This document shows positions 34,738-43,097 of a stretch of 64,000 bases of DNA, piece by piece. Position 1 is the stretch's first letter. Every line of letters starts with the position of its first letter. The notes beneath the pieces were generated by a model, which saw only the letters and a list, made by a program, of their open reading frames with translations, was not told the DNA's origin and ran no database searches. The position numbers were made by a program, and so were the translations under genes. This DNA is from Geobacter sp. FeAm09 (lineage in GTDB: Bacteria; Desulfobacterota; Desulfuromonadia; Geobacterales; Pseudopelobacteraceae): the NCBI RefSeq assembly GCF_008330225.1, contig NZ_CP042466.1, forward strand, positions 558,001 to 622,000. The letters are read 5' to 3'.

Positions 34738-35829
34738 CTACGATATTTTCGGTAACTGCACCACCACCTTCGTGCCCGTACCGGTTTGGCTCTCTATCTT
34801 CAGAGTACCGCCGTGGGCCTCGACGATCTTTTTCGTTATGGCCAGACCCAGGCCGGTGCCATCCGGTTTGGTGGTGAAGAACGGCTCGAAGATCCGCGCC
34901 AGGGCACTGGCCTCGATCCCCGGACCGCTGTCGTTGAAGTGGATCTCGTGGAGCCCGTCGGCCTGCCGGGTGGCGATGGTTACGGTGCCGCCCGCCGGCG
35001 TGGCCTGCAGGGCGTTGATGACGATATTCAGGAACGCCTGACGCAGTTTCTCGCCGTCGGCGTTGACGAAGAGGTCGCCGGCAGGCGGTTCCAACGTGAG
35101 TTTTATTTTGCGCCCCTTGGCGTCGTTGGCGGTGAGGGTGACGATGGTTTCCAGCTCTTCCCGTAACGAGCAGCGTGCCATCTCCGCCGGCTGGGGGCGG
35201 GCCATGCGCAGGAATTCCTCCACCACCCGATTGAGCCGCTCCGTCTCCTTGATCTGGATTTCAATGAACTCGTGCTTGGGGTCGCCGGGTCGGTAGTCGT
35301 CCCGCAGGATCTCGGCCGTGCCGCGGATGGAGCCGAGAGGGTTCCTGATCTCGTGGGCCAGCACCGCCGCCATCTCTCCCAAGGTGGAGAGCCGCTCCGC
35401 CCGGCGCAACTGCTCCTCGATGGTCATGATCCGTTCCGACTGGGCCTGCAGCTTGTTGTAGGATTCCTCCAGCCCCTGGGCGGTCCGCTGGAGTTCCCGG
35501 CTCCGGGCGCGCTCCCGCTGCGCCAGGAGCCCCGTGACGCCTCCCACCACGTTGTACATGACGATCTCCAGGTACTTCTCCATCTCCAGGGCCAGGCCGC
35601 CCCCCCATTGGAAGAGGATGTGCGGGGCGTAGGCCACGCTGACCGTGAGGGAGCAGAGCAGGCCGCCCCGGAAGCCGAACCAGAGGGCCGCCAGGATGAC
35701 CGGCAGGTAGTAGAAACGCTGGAAGATGTCGTGAAGATAGGGCAGGTGCAGCGGCGTCAGGTAGTGGAGCAGGCTGATGCCCAGGATGGAAAGGCCCAGC
35801 AGGGCGGTGCGCAGGATGGTTGATTTCAT
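34738..35829 (-). CDS. NtrB-like membrane sensor histidine kinase
   Basis: 363 residues with about four N-terminal helices (residues roughly 5–110) and no large periplasmic loop, a coiled-coil linker, then HisKA (LSTLGEMAAVLAHEIRNPLGSI, His in HEIRNP) and HATPase (ADGEKLRQAFLNIVINALQ; DSGPGIEASALARIFEPFFTT; GTGLGLAIT). Membrane-bound, senses by its helices or through a partner. Pairs with the sigma-54 regulator downstream, from which it is separated by the BRO-N gene. Confidence 0.85.
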   Translation of the reverse strand: MKSTILRTALLGLSILGISLLHYLTPLHLPYLHDIFQRFYYLPVILAALWFGFRGGLLCSLTVSVAYAPHILFQWGGGLALEMEKYLEIVMYNVVGGVTGLLAQRERARSRELQRTAQGLEESYNKLQAQSERIMTIEEQLRRAERLSTLGEMAAVLAHEIRNPLGSIRGTAEILRDDYRPGDPKHEFIEIQIKETERLNRVVEEFLRMARPQPAEMARCSLREELETIVTLTANDAKGRKIKLTLEPPAGDLFVNADGEKLRQAFLNIVINALQATPAGGTVTIATRQADGLHEIHFNDSGPGIEASALARIFEPFFTTKPDGTGLGLAITKKIVEAHGGTLKIESQTGTGTKVVVQLPKIS

Positions 35830-35875
35830 GGGTATCTATATAGCGCAACCCCGCGTAAAATTAAACCCAAATCGG

Positions 35876-36065
35876 TTTCTCACAGAGCTCACGGAGGCAC
35901 AGAGGACAACATAAAACAAAGATTTGAGATTTTAAAGCGTCAAAGGCAATTTCTCACAAAGGCTCAAAGAAAACCGCAATAATTTTGGTTTACCCCCAAA
36001 AGGCTCGGTTTTCGATGTTCTCTGTGCCTCTGTGAGCTTGAGCGAGCGAAAGTGAGCGGGTGAGA
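35876..36065. repeat. CACAGAG palindromic repeat, variant ends, copy 8
   Basis: 190 bp between the ABC ATPase gene and the sensor kinase gene. It carries TTCTCACAGAGCTCACGGAG at the left, a second TTCTCACAAAGGCTCAAAG inside, and CTCTGTGCCTCTGTGAGC with an added GAGCGAGCG stretch at the right. It looks like two elements merged or one enlarged. Confidence 0.7.
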
Positions 36066-36077
36066 GGCGTTTTTGAA

Positions 36078-36743
36078 TTACACGACTCGCCCGTCCTTCA
36101 AGGTGATGGTCCGGTCGCTGTGTCTGCCGTTGTCCGGGTTGTGGGTGACCATCACGATGGTCTGGCCGGCGGCGTTCAGTTCGCGGAACAATGCCATGAC
36201 CTCGTCGCTGGTGCGGGAATCCAGGTTGCCGGTCGGTTCGTCGGCCAGCAGGATATGGGGCGTGTTGACGATGGCCCGGGCGATGGCGACCCGTTCCTGC
36301 TCGCCCCCCGAGAGCTGGCTGGGGAGCCGCCCGGCCTTGGCCCCCAGACCGACCCGCTCCAGGGCCTGGCGGGCAGCGGCCTGCTTCTGGGCGTTTTTGG
36401 CCTTGACGATGGCCAGGGGGAGCATGACGTTTTCCAACGCTGTCAGGTAGGGGATCAGGTGGAAGGACTGGAAGACGAACCCAAGGTTCTGAGCCCGGAA
36501 ATCGGCCAGTTTCTCGCCGGGAAGCTGGTAGAGCTTCACCCCGGCCATCTCCACCTCGCCCGATGTGGGGTGGTTCATCCCCCCCAGCACCGAGAGGAGG
36601 GTGCTTTTGCCGGAGCCGGACTGCCCCATGACGGTGATGAATTCTCCGGCCTCGATGGCGATGTCCACGCCGCGCAGCGCTTCGACCGTCTCGCCGCCGC
36701 TGGTGTAGTGCTTGGTCAGATTATTGATTTCAATGAGTGACAT
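36078..36743 (-). CDS. ABC transporter ATPase, LolD/MacB type
   Basis: 221 residues. Walker A GQSGSGKST, Q-loop FVFQSFHLIPYLTALENVML, signature LSGGEQERVAIARAIV, Walker B HILLADEPTGNLD and H-loop VTHNPDNG. Belongs to the MacB/LolD/FtsE group that works with FtsX-like permeases by mechanotransmission rather than by direct transport. Partner of the permease at 36915–38075. Part of the HMA–DUF2318–FtsX cluster. Confidence 0.87.
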   Translation of the reverse strand: MSLIEINNLTKHYTSGGETVEALRGVDIAIEAGEFITVMGQSGSGKSTLLSVLGGMNHPTSGEVEMAGVKLYQLPGEKLADFRAQNLGFVFQSFHLIPYLTALENVMLPLAIVKAKNAQKQAAARQALERVGLGAKAGRLPSQLSGGEQERVAIARAIVNTPHILLADEPTGNLDSRTSDEVMALFRELNAAGQTIVMVTHNPDNGRHSDRTITLKDGRVV

Positions 36744-36790
36744 TATTTGGACTCTCTTGAAAAACGGGTTTTTGTTTATGGCAGACCACC

Positions 36791-36918
36791 GTAAGAAACG
36801 TGGATTTTGTGCAAGATCAAGGCTGTCGAGGGATTGCGCGGAGGCGTAGCAGCGCTACGCCGCACAAAGCAGTCCCGAAGACTTACGCAGATATTGCGCA
36901 AAAGCCGCGTTTCCTTAC
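36791..36918. repeat. About 128-bp palindromic repeat with GGCGTAGC core, copy 2
   Basis: The core GGCGTAGCAGCGCTACGCC at 36843–36861 is identical to copy 1. The outer arms GTAAGAAACGTGGATTTTG and, on the other strand, GTAAGGAAACGCGGCTTTTG pair almost fully. It fills the gap between the ATPase and permease genes and covers the permease stop codon. Confidence 0.78.
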
Positions 36919-38075
36919 AGGGCACGTAGCGCTTCCGTCGGGTCCATCCTGCTGGCATGCAACGCCGGATACAAGCTCGCCAGCAGGCCCAGCACCAGGG
37001 CCAGGGCGATGGAGCCGCCCGCCACCCTGGCATCCCAGAGCAGCTTGGCGTCTTTGGCCTCCGCCATGAAGGGCAGTGCCAGCCGGGCGCCCCCCATGCC
37101 GACTCCGTACCCCAACAGGCCGGCCAGGAGGCTGACCAGGGCCGCCTCCAGCAGGATGATCCGCATGATATGGCTCTTCCTGAAGCCGATGGCGCGGAAG
37201 ACGCCGATCTCGGTGGTGCGTTCGTTGACGCTCCCCATCATGGTGACGAAGACGATCAGGGAGCCGATGAACACCACCACGCCGGCCATGGCGTAGGAGA
37301 AGCGCTTGAACTGGTTCAGGGCCTTGAGGCGCCCCTCCACCACCTGCTGGATGGCCGATACCTTGGCGTCGGGCAGCTTTTCGGCGATCTGGACGACCAT
37401 GTCGCCGATGGGGCAGCCGGAACAGAGCGCCGCCACCTCGGCCAGGGTGATCCTGCCCTCCTTGCCGAGCAGCTTCTGGGCCTTTTTGAGGGGGGCAAAG
37501 ACCAGCGAGTCATCCTGGGAGCCGGTCTGGTCCAGCACCCCGACGACCTTGAATGCCTCTCCCTTGATCCGGAGCGTGTCCCCGCTAGCCGCATTGAGCA
37601 CTTTGGAGGCATCGCTCCCCAGCAGCAGTTGGTTGTCCCCCTTGGGGGCATCGCCGAAAATCCGCCACCACTGTTTCATCTTCAGCTCACTGGCAAAATT
37701 GACCCCCACCAGGAGGACGTCGTGCCCGTTGATGGGGACGCTCCCCAGCACCTTGGGGCTTATGGCCGAAATGTTGCGGTGGTTGGCGATGGTCGTGATG
37801 CGCTCCAGGTCGGCTTCCCGGATCTCCCGCTGGTCGAAGGTCACACCCCCAAGGCTGATGCCGCCGTAGTTCATGGCCAGGCCGTTGCTCTGGGGGGTGA
37901 CCAGGATGTTGGCGCCGAATTCGTCCATCTTGTGCTCGATGTCCCGGGACATGGAGTTGGTGAGGGTGATCAGGGTGACGATAGTCCCGATCCCCACCAT
38001 CAGGCCGATGGTGAGGAAGGCCATCTTGGCTTTGCGGCGCTTGAGATTATTTATGGCGATGGTGTGGAGTCTCAT
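36915..38075 (-). CDS. FtsX/MacB-type ABC permease
   Basis: 386 residues: N-terminal helix (AFLTIGLMVGIGTIVTLITL), a long extracytoplasmic MacB-like domain of about 220 residues, then three helices (FSYAMAGVVVFIGSLIVFVTM; LLEAALVSLLAGLLGYGVG; GSIALALVLGLLASLYPAL) and the EALRAL tail. The periplasmic domain contains CSGCPIGD, two cysteines that could bind metal or form a disulfide. With the ATPase it would act on a periplasmic partner, presumably the HMA or DUF2318 protein encoded upstream. Start ATG abuts the DUF2318 stop. Confidence 0.82.
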   Translation of the reverse strand: MRLHTIAINNLKRRKAKMAFLTIGLMVGIGTIVTLITLTNSMSRDIEHKMDEFGANILVTPQSNGLAMNYGGISLGGVTFDQREIREADLERITTIANHRNISAISPKVLGSVPINGHDVLLVGVNFASELKMKQWWRIFGDAPKGDNQLLLGSDASKVLNAASGDTLRIKGEAFKVVGVLDQTGSQDDSLVFAPLKKAQKLLGKEGRITLAEVAALCSGCPIGDMVVQIAEKLPDAKVSAIQQVVEGRLKALNQFKRFSYAMAGVVVFIGSLIVFVTMMGSVNERTTEIGVFRAIGFRKSHIMRIILLEAALVSLLAGLLGYGVGMGGARLALPFMAEAKDAKLLWDARVAGGSIALALVLGLLASLYPALHASRMDPTEALRAL

Positions 38076-38540
38076 CTAGAAGAACCGCGCCCCTGCCTTG
38101 AGATCGGCCGCCTTGATGGTGATGGTGCCGCCGCTCACCTGGTGGGGAAGGAAGGAGGGATTGCAGCCGCCGCTGGAGTTGGGGCCGATGCGGTCGATGG
38201 CGAATTTCTTATTGCAGTTCTTGCAGAGCATCTGGTCCCCCTGCTGGTCGTACCCCTTCTTTTCCCGGTAGCAGACGTCGCAGGCGTCGAAGGCGGTGCG
38301 GTAGCTGCCGTCCGGGGCCTTGACGACAAAGAAGGCGATGCTCTTGCCCCCGTCATCGAAACGGTAGAAGCGGGCCTTGTCGCCGCTCAACCGGGAAATC
38401 GGGATGGAAACCGTGCCGTTGACGGCCTTGATCTTTTCGTACTTGCCGAGGGAAAAGGCAAACACCCCTGCCGCGCCGATCACCAGCGCCCCGACGATAA
38501 TCCCTGCCCAAACCAGTTTTTTTGCGTAATTCATGCGCAT
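38076..38540 (-). CDS. DUF2318 Cys-rich membrane-anchored protein
   Basis: 154 residues: one N-terminal helix and a periplasmic domain with CDVCYREKKGY (Cys 87 and 90), CKNCNKKF (Cys 106 and 109) and GGCNPSF (Cys 126), the DUF2318 pattern thought to bind Fe-S or metal. Similar proteins occur beside FtsX-like permeases and iron or copper uptake genes (for example the P19-type loci of epsilonproteobacteria). It is preceded by an HMA protein and followed by the ABC permease. Confidence 0.8.
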   Translation of the reverse strand: MRMNYAKKLVWAGIIVGALVIGAAGVFAFSLGKYEKIKAVNGTVSIPISRLSGDKARFYRFDDGGKSIAFFVVKAPDGSYRTAFDACDVCYREKKGYDQQGDQMLCKNCNKKFAIDRIGPNSSGGCNPSFLPHQVSGGTITIKAADLKAGARFF

Positions 38541-38552
38541 GCCCTGCTCCCC

Positions 38553-38981
38553 TTATCTTGTTGTTGTGCCTGCCCCGCAGCCGCCATTCCTGTTTCCGCA
38601 ACACCCCTGTCTGCCGGGGCCGCTGGCGCCCACATCCCTGCCGGTGACCCGCCGGTACTCCTCCGGCGTCACAACCTCCTGGACCGCGCTGGCAAACCCG
38701 GCCTTTTTGACGTTCTCCGCCAGCGCCTCCGGTCTGACCGCCCTGGTGTCGTAGCCGACGATGACCCAGCCGCCCTCCGTATCCACCTCGGTCGCGGCGA
38801 CCCCCTTGATGCCCCGCAGCGCCGTGGTGATCCTGTCGGCGCAACTTCCGCAGGTCATGCCGGCCGTCTTCAGGACCGCCACCGAGTCGGCGGTCGCCCC
38901 GGCCCTGACGCGTACCGCCAGGAGGGCAAGGAACACGATCGCCGTCAAGACCAATGCCGTATTGATGATTCTGTTTTTCAT
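38553..38981 (-). CDS. Heavy-metal-associated (HMA) domain protein, membrane anchored
   Basis: 142 residues. N-terminal anchor or signal (ALVLTAIVFLALLAVRVRAGA), then an HMA ferredoxin-like fold with the metal motif AGMTCGSCADRI (Cys 44 and 47), VAATEVDTEGGWVIVGYDT and a Cys-rich end (GRQGCCGNRNGGCGAG). A periplasmic copper or mercury-type metallochaperone is the natural reading. First gene of the minus-strand metal cluster. An inverted repeat lies upstream. Confidence 0.82.
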   Translation of the reverse strand: MKNRIINTALVLTAIVFLALLAVRVRAGATADSVAVLKTAGMTCGSCADRITTALRGIKGVAATEVDTEGGWVIVGYDTRAVRPEALAENVKKAGFASAVQEVVTPEEYRRVTGRDVGASGPGRQGCCGNRNGGCGAGTTTR

Positions 38982-39128
38982 AGTCGCCCCATTCGGTCGT
39001 GCATGGTCATTTCACCGGCCAAACCACGTTGTTTTCCTGTCTTCAAGGAACATGCCAGCGTGGCTGTATTGTGTAAATAACTGTAATATCGTTCGTATTT
39101 TTGCGGTTTCACGCTGGAATGCATTTTG

Positions 39129-39174
39129 CGTGTGAGGAATATCCGCCAGACGGGTGTGGAATATTCCTCACGCG
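39129..39174. promoter_or_regulatory. Inverted repeat in a divergent promoter region
   Basis: CGTGTGAGGAATAT and ATATTCCTCACGCG face each other across an 18-base loop, between the HMA gene (minus) and the Cys-rich protein gene (plus). Suits an operator for a shared metal-sensing regulator, or a hairpin at the start of either transcript. Confidence 0.45.
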
Positions 39175-39257
39175 GGAATGTGTCGAAACAGGGAAGGATG
39201 CGCCTGACGATTAATCGTTGACAGCGCGGCCCGAATTCTATACGAAGTGAACCAGCC

Positions 39258-39605
39258 ATGCGCCATTTAGTGTATTACCCATTCGCCATCGTCGTCATAG
39301 CGCTCTACCTGCTGCTGCCGGTAAAGGCCTTTGCCCATTGCGACATCCCGGAGGACTGCAATGCCGGGGTCCAGTTTGTACAGACCGGCGACGAGGCCCC
39401 CTGCGGCTCGTGTCCCTGCACGGGAACGCGGCATGCGGATTGCTGCGAAAGCGCCTGCTGCTGCCCCTGCCACGCCCCCTTCGGCCAGCGCGTCACGGTC
39501 GCCTATGCGCCGATGGTCACGTTCCAGCGCAGCCCGGAGATCCGCGGGGAACTGCCCCAGGTCTACCCCTCCATCTACGTGCCCCCGCAGAACCGCATCG
39601 CCTGA
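39258..39605 (+). CDS. Cysteine-rich secreted protein
   Basis: 115 residues with a signal peptide (YYPFAIVVIALYLLLPVKAFA). The mature part has a dense cysteine block (CDIPEDCNAG; CGSCPCTGT; DCCESACCCPC) and a Pro-rich tail (PEIRGELPQVYPSIYVPPQ). Eleven or so cysteines within about 45 residues suggest metal binding. Divergent from the HMA–DUF2318 cluster and possibly controlled with it. No family recognised. Confidence 0.62.
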   Translation: MRHLVYYPFAIVVIALYLLLPVKAFAHCDIPEDCNAGVQFVQTGDEAPCGSCPCTGTRHADCCESACCCPCHAPFGQRVTVAYAPMVTFQRSPEIRGELPQVYPSIYVPPQNRIA

Positions 39606-39744
39606 TCCGGCCATCCGTCGGAGGGCTGCGCCCCTGTTTGGCATCCCTCCTGCATCCACAACCCTCTCATTCATGCTATCCTGCCCCTGCATGGCCCCCG
39701 GCGGCCGGCGGCAGGGGAACATACCAACAAAGGAGTCTGCCAAC

Positions 39745-41124
39745 GTGACAACCGATCAACGCAGTTTTCTGAACTCCCTCTGGGATTTCTTCTGCTCTCT
39801 GAAACTCACCATGTTCCTGCTCATCACCCTGGCGGTCACCTCGATCATCGGGACGATCATCCCCCAGGGGACGCCGCCCCAGGAATACCTGCAACAGATC
39901 TCCCCGGCCAAATTCAAGCTGTACCAGGCGTTGGGCTTCTTCGACATGTACCATTCCTGGTGGTTCATCCTGCTGCTCTACCTGCTGACGGTCAATCTGG
40001 TCGCCTGCTCCATCAAGCGCCTGCCCCATATCTGGAAGACCATCACCCAACCGGTGACGGTACTGGGCAGCGGGCTGGAAAAATCGCTTTCCAGCGTGGT
40101 TTCCTTCAAGGCGGGCGGCGAGCCCGAGGCGCTCCAGGCAAAGGTGTCCGCCTTTCTCAAGGCCGAGTTTGCCGAGCCGGTAGCGACGGAAAGCGACGGC
40201 GCCCGTCACCTGTTTGCCCAGAAGAGCCCCTGGTGCCGCCTCTCGGTCTACTTCGTCCATCTGAGCGTCATCGTCATCTTCATCGGTACGATGATCGGCT
40301 CGCTCTTCGGCTACAAGGGCTTCGTCAACATCATGGAAGGGGAGAGCGTTGCCAAGGCGATAACCCGCTCGGAGAAGGAGATCGATCTCGGTTTTTCGGT
40401 GCTCTGCGAGAAGTTCAGCGTCGCGTTCTACGACAGCGGCGCCCCCAAGGAGTTCAAGAGCATCCTGACGGTCCTGGAGAACGGCAAGCCGGTGCCGGGG
40501 TACGAACATGTTCCGGTCATTGTCAACGAACCGCTGACCTACAAGGGGATCACCTTCTACCAGTCCAGCTACGGCAATGCCGGTGAATATCGCTTTCTGG
40601 TCACCGATCTCGACGGCAAAAACGCCGTGCCGGTAACGGTACCCGCCACCGGTTCGGCAACCCTGCCGGACGGCAGCAGCATGCACGTGCTCGAAACCAC
40701 GCCGGACATCGCTCCCTTCTCTCCCGGCCTCTCCGGCCCGGCGGCCAACATCGAGATCCACACCCGCGGCGGTGCTTCGGAACGGGTGGTGGTCTACGCC
40801 AACCATCCCGAACTGAACATGGAGCATGCGAAACACCACGGCACGGGACCGGTCATCCACTTCAAGGGTGAGGAAAAGCGGATGTACACCGGGCTGCAGG
40901 TGGCGAAGGACCCGGGGGTCTGGGTCGTCTGGCTGGGCTGCCTGCTCATGGTGGTGGGCATTTTTGCCGCGTTCTTCCTGTCCCACCGCCGCATCTGGGT
41001 ACGGATTCAGCACGGAACCGTCACCATGGGAGGCAACGCCAGCAAGAACCAGGCGGCCTTCCAGATGTTCTTCGACGGCCTGGCCGAGAAACTCAAATCA
41101 GAATGCTCAGGGGAGAAAAGATAA
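39745..41124 (+). CDS. resB: ResB-like cytochrome c biogenesis protein
   Basis: 459 residues: three or four N-terminal membrane helices (LTMFLLITLAVTSIIGTIIPQG; WWFILLLYLLTVNLVACSI; SVYFVHLSVIVIFIGTMIGSLFG), a large periplasmic domain and one C-terminal helix. IIPQGTPPQEY is the ResB/Ccs1 hallmark. With CcsA it delivers and attaches haem to apocytochromes c (system II). Starts at a GTG (39745) after AAAGGAG. Stop codon overlaps the ccsA start by one base. Confidence 0.88.
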   Translation: MTTDQRSFLNSLWDFFCSLKLTMFLLITLAVTSIIGTIIPQGTPPQEYLQQISPAKFKLYQALGFFDMYHSWWFILLLYLLTVNLVACSIKRLPHIWKTITQPVTVLGSGLEKSLSSVVSFKAGGEPEALQAKVSAFLKAEFAEPVATESDGARHLFAQKSPWCRLSVYFVHLSVIVIFIGTMIGSLFGYKGFVNIMEGESVAKAITRSEKEIDLGFSVLCEKFSVAFYDSGAPKEFKSILTVLENGKPVPGYEHVPVIVNEPLTYKGITFYQSSYGNAGEYRFLVTDLDGKNAVPVTVPATGSATLPDGSSMHVLETTPDIAPFSPGLSGPAANIEIHTRGGASERVVVYANHPELNMEHAKHHGTGPVIHFKGEEKRMYTGLQVAKDPGVWVVWLGCLLMVVGIFAAFFLSHRRIWVRIQHGTVTMGGNASKNQAAFQMFFDGLAEKLKSECSGEKR

Positions 41125-41978
41125 TGACAAGCTCACTTCTGTTCAACGTCACCACGTTCACCTATCTCGTCTCCATGCTGCTTTTTTTCGCCTTCCTCGC
41201 CAGCCGTGCCAAAGCGCTCGGCACGGCCGGCATCGTGACCGCCTACGCCGGCCTCGTGGCCCAGACCGGGGCTATCCTGCTGCGCTGGAAGGAGTCCTAC
41301 GACATGGGGTACGGCCACGCCCCCCTGTCCAACCTGTACGAGTCGGTGGTCTTCTTCTCCTGGACCATCGTGCTGATCTTCGCCCTGCTCGACCTGAAGT
41401 ACAAATACCGGGTCATCGGCGCCTTTGTCATGCCTTTTGCCCTGTTGGGCATGGCCTGGGCCCAGCTCGGGCTGCACAGCGGCATCGAGCCGTTGGTGCC
41501 GGCGCTCCAGAGCAACTGGCTCCTGTACCACGTGGTCACCTGCTTCCTCGGCTATGCGGCCTTTGCCGTGGCCTGCGGCATCTCCATCATGTACCTGATC
41601 AAGGCCGGCAGCGAGGAGAGGGGCGGCTCCACCCCCGCCGGCGGCCTCATGGGCATGTTTCCGCCCATCCGGGTGCTGGACGACCTGAACTACCGGGCCA
41701 TCATGGTCGGTTTTCCCCTGCTCACCCTGGGCATCATCACCGGCGCGGCCTGGGCCAACTACGCCTGGGGCACCTACTGGAGCTGGGACCCCAAGGAAAC
41801 CTGGTCCCTCATCGTCTGGTTCGTGTACGCCGCGTTTCTCCACGCCCGCTTCACCCGCGGCTGGGTCGGCAAAAAGGCCGCCTGGCTCTCCATCATCGGT
41901 TTCGCGGCCACCATCTTCTGCTACCTGGGGGTCAACCTGTTCCTGTCCGGCCTCCACAGCTACGGCGGAGGGAAGTAG
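41124..41978 (+). CDS. ccsA: CcsA/ResC cytochrome c assembly protein
   Basis: 284 residues, about eight helices. The haem-handling WWD-type motif is WANYAWGTYWSWDPKETWSL and a conserved His flanks it (SNLYESVVFF; WLLYHVVTCFLGYAAF). Exports and presents haem for ligation to CxxCH motifs together with ResB. ATG overlaps the resB stop (TAATG), GGGGAG upstream. Fits the many c-type cytochromes of this lineage, including those encoded at 46.4–48.7 kb. Confidence 0.9.
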   Translation: MTSSLLFNVTTFTYLVSMLLFFAFLASRAKALGTAGIVTAYAGLVAQTGAILLRWKESYDMGYGHAPLSNLYESVVFFSWTIVLIFALLDLKYKYRVIGAFVMPFALLGMAWAQLGLHSGIEPLVPALQSNWLLYHVVTCFLGYAAFAVACGISIMYLIKAGSEERGGSTPAGGLMGMFPPIRVLDDLNYRAIMVGFPLLTLGIITGAAWANYAWGTYWSWDPKETWSLIVWFVYAAFLHARFTRGWVGKKAAWLSIIGFAATIFCYLGVNLFLSGLHSYGGGK

Positions 41979-41989
41979 GCGTTATCCCC

Positions 41990-42019
41990 TTGACAGGCCC
42001 ACGGGAGATTGGGTATAGT
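41990..42019 (+). promoter_or_regulatory. Sigma-70 promoter for the manganese riboswitch operon
   Basis: TTGACA at 41990–41995 and TATAGT at 42014–42019, 18 bases apart; the predicted start lies just before the aptamer. Confidence 0.6.
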
Positions 42020-42028
42020 CGTATCAGC

Positions 42029-42170
42029 ATAAAGGGGAGTAGCTACCGGCCGGAGACATGGCCGGCCCCAGGCCCGTCAATACGGTCGAACGACCCGGGC
42101 TGGGGACGATGATATTCGAAAGCAAGACCTTTATCCAGGTGTTCACGCCGGGGATAAAGGTCTTTTTTTA
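42029..42170 (+). ncRNA. Manganese (yybP-ykoY) riboswitch with terminator platform
   Basis: The aptamer starts AUAAAGGGGAGUAGC and ends AGCAAGACCUUUAU, the signature halves of the yybP-ykoY motif; between them are a GGCCGG hairpin and the CCCGGGC arm. P1 pairs AUAAAGG with CCUUUAU. Overlapping it, AAGACCTTTATCC (42124–42136) pairs with GGATAAAGGTCTT (42152–42164) followed by T's, forming an intrinsic terminator that excludes P1. Mn2+ binding should favour P1 and read-through into htpX-terC-CDF. Confidence 0.88.
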
Positions 42171-42210
42171 TTACCCCCGGCGACAACTCAATCGTCGGAG
42201 GTACATGACC

Positions 42211-43077
42211 ATGTTGAACCGTTTCAAGACCACCCTGCTTCTCACCCTGCTGACCCTGCTGCTGGTCGCCATAGGCGGCGCCATAGGCGGCAAGACCGGT
42301 ATGGCGGCCGCCTTTGCCGTGGCCGCCGCCATGAACTTTTTCTCCTACTGGTTTTCGGACCGGATCGTCCTGGCCATGTACGGCGCCCGGGAGGTCACTG
42401 CCGGCGACAGCCCCTACTTCCACGGCCTGGTGGAGCGTCTGGCCCGTCGGGCTGGCCTGCCCATGCCGCGGGTCTACGTCATCCCCTCGGACAGCCCCAA
42501 CGCCTTTGCCACCGGCCGCAACCCCGAGCACGCCGCCGTGGCCGCCACGGAAGGCATCCTGAATATCCTCACCCCCGAGGAGTTGGAAGGGGTCATGGCC
42601 CATGAGCTGGCCCACGTGAGAAACCGGGACATCCTCATCTCCACCATTGCCGCAACCTTTGCCGGGGCCATCTCCATGCTGGCCAACATGCTCCAGTGGG
42701 GCGCCCTGTTCGGCGCCGGCCGCCGCGACGACGAAGAGGGTGGCGTGGGCGGCCTGATCGGCTCCCTGGCCATGGCCATCGTCGCCCCCATCGCCGCCAT
42801 GCTGATCCAGATGGCGGTCTCCCGCTCCCGGGAGTATCTGGCCGATGCGTCGGGGGCGGAGATCTGCGGCAGACCCCTGGCCCTGGCCAATGCCCTGCGC
42901 AAGCTGCACCGCGCATCGCAGATGATCCCCCTGGAGGAGGCCCGCCCCGCCTCGGCCCATCTCTTCATCGTCAATCCCCTGACCGGCGGTGGCCTGGTTG
43001 CCCTCTTTTCCACCCATCCCCCCATGGAAGAGCGCATTGCCAGACTCGAAGCAGTGGCGTATAAGACAAAGTTCTAG
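42211..43077 (+). CDS. htpX: Membrane zinc protease HtpX
   Basis: 288 residues. Two N-terminal helices, the zinc motif [10 protein letters not shown] (HExxH), a second helix pair ([35 protein letters not shown]) and downstream [11 protein letters not shown], which provides the third ligand. M48 family, degrades damaged inner-membrane proteins. Lies directly behind the manganese riboswitch and before terC. ATG 42211 sits 9 bases after GGAGG; ATG 42205 is an alternative with 3. Confidence 0.88.
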   Translation: MLNRFKTTLLLTLLTLLLVAIGGAIGGKTGMAAAFAVAAAMNFFSYWFSDRIVLAMYGAREVTAGDSPYFHGLVERLARRAGLPMPRVYVIPSDSPNAFATGRNPEHAAVAATEGILNILTPEELEGVMAHELAHVRNRDILISTIAATFAGAISMLANMLQWGALFGAGRRDDEEGGVGGLIGSLAMAIVAPIAAMLIQMAVSRSREYLADASGAEICGRPLALANALRKLHRASQMIPLEEARPASAHLFIVNPLTGGGLVALFSTHPPMEERIARLEAVAYKTKF

Positions 43078-43097
43078 AACACAGGGAGGAAGCACCA

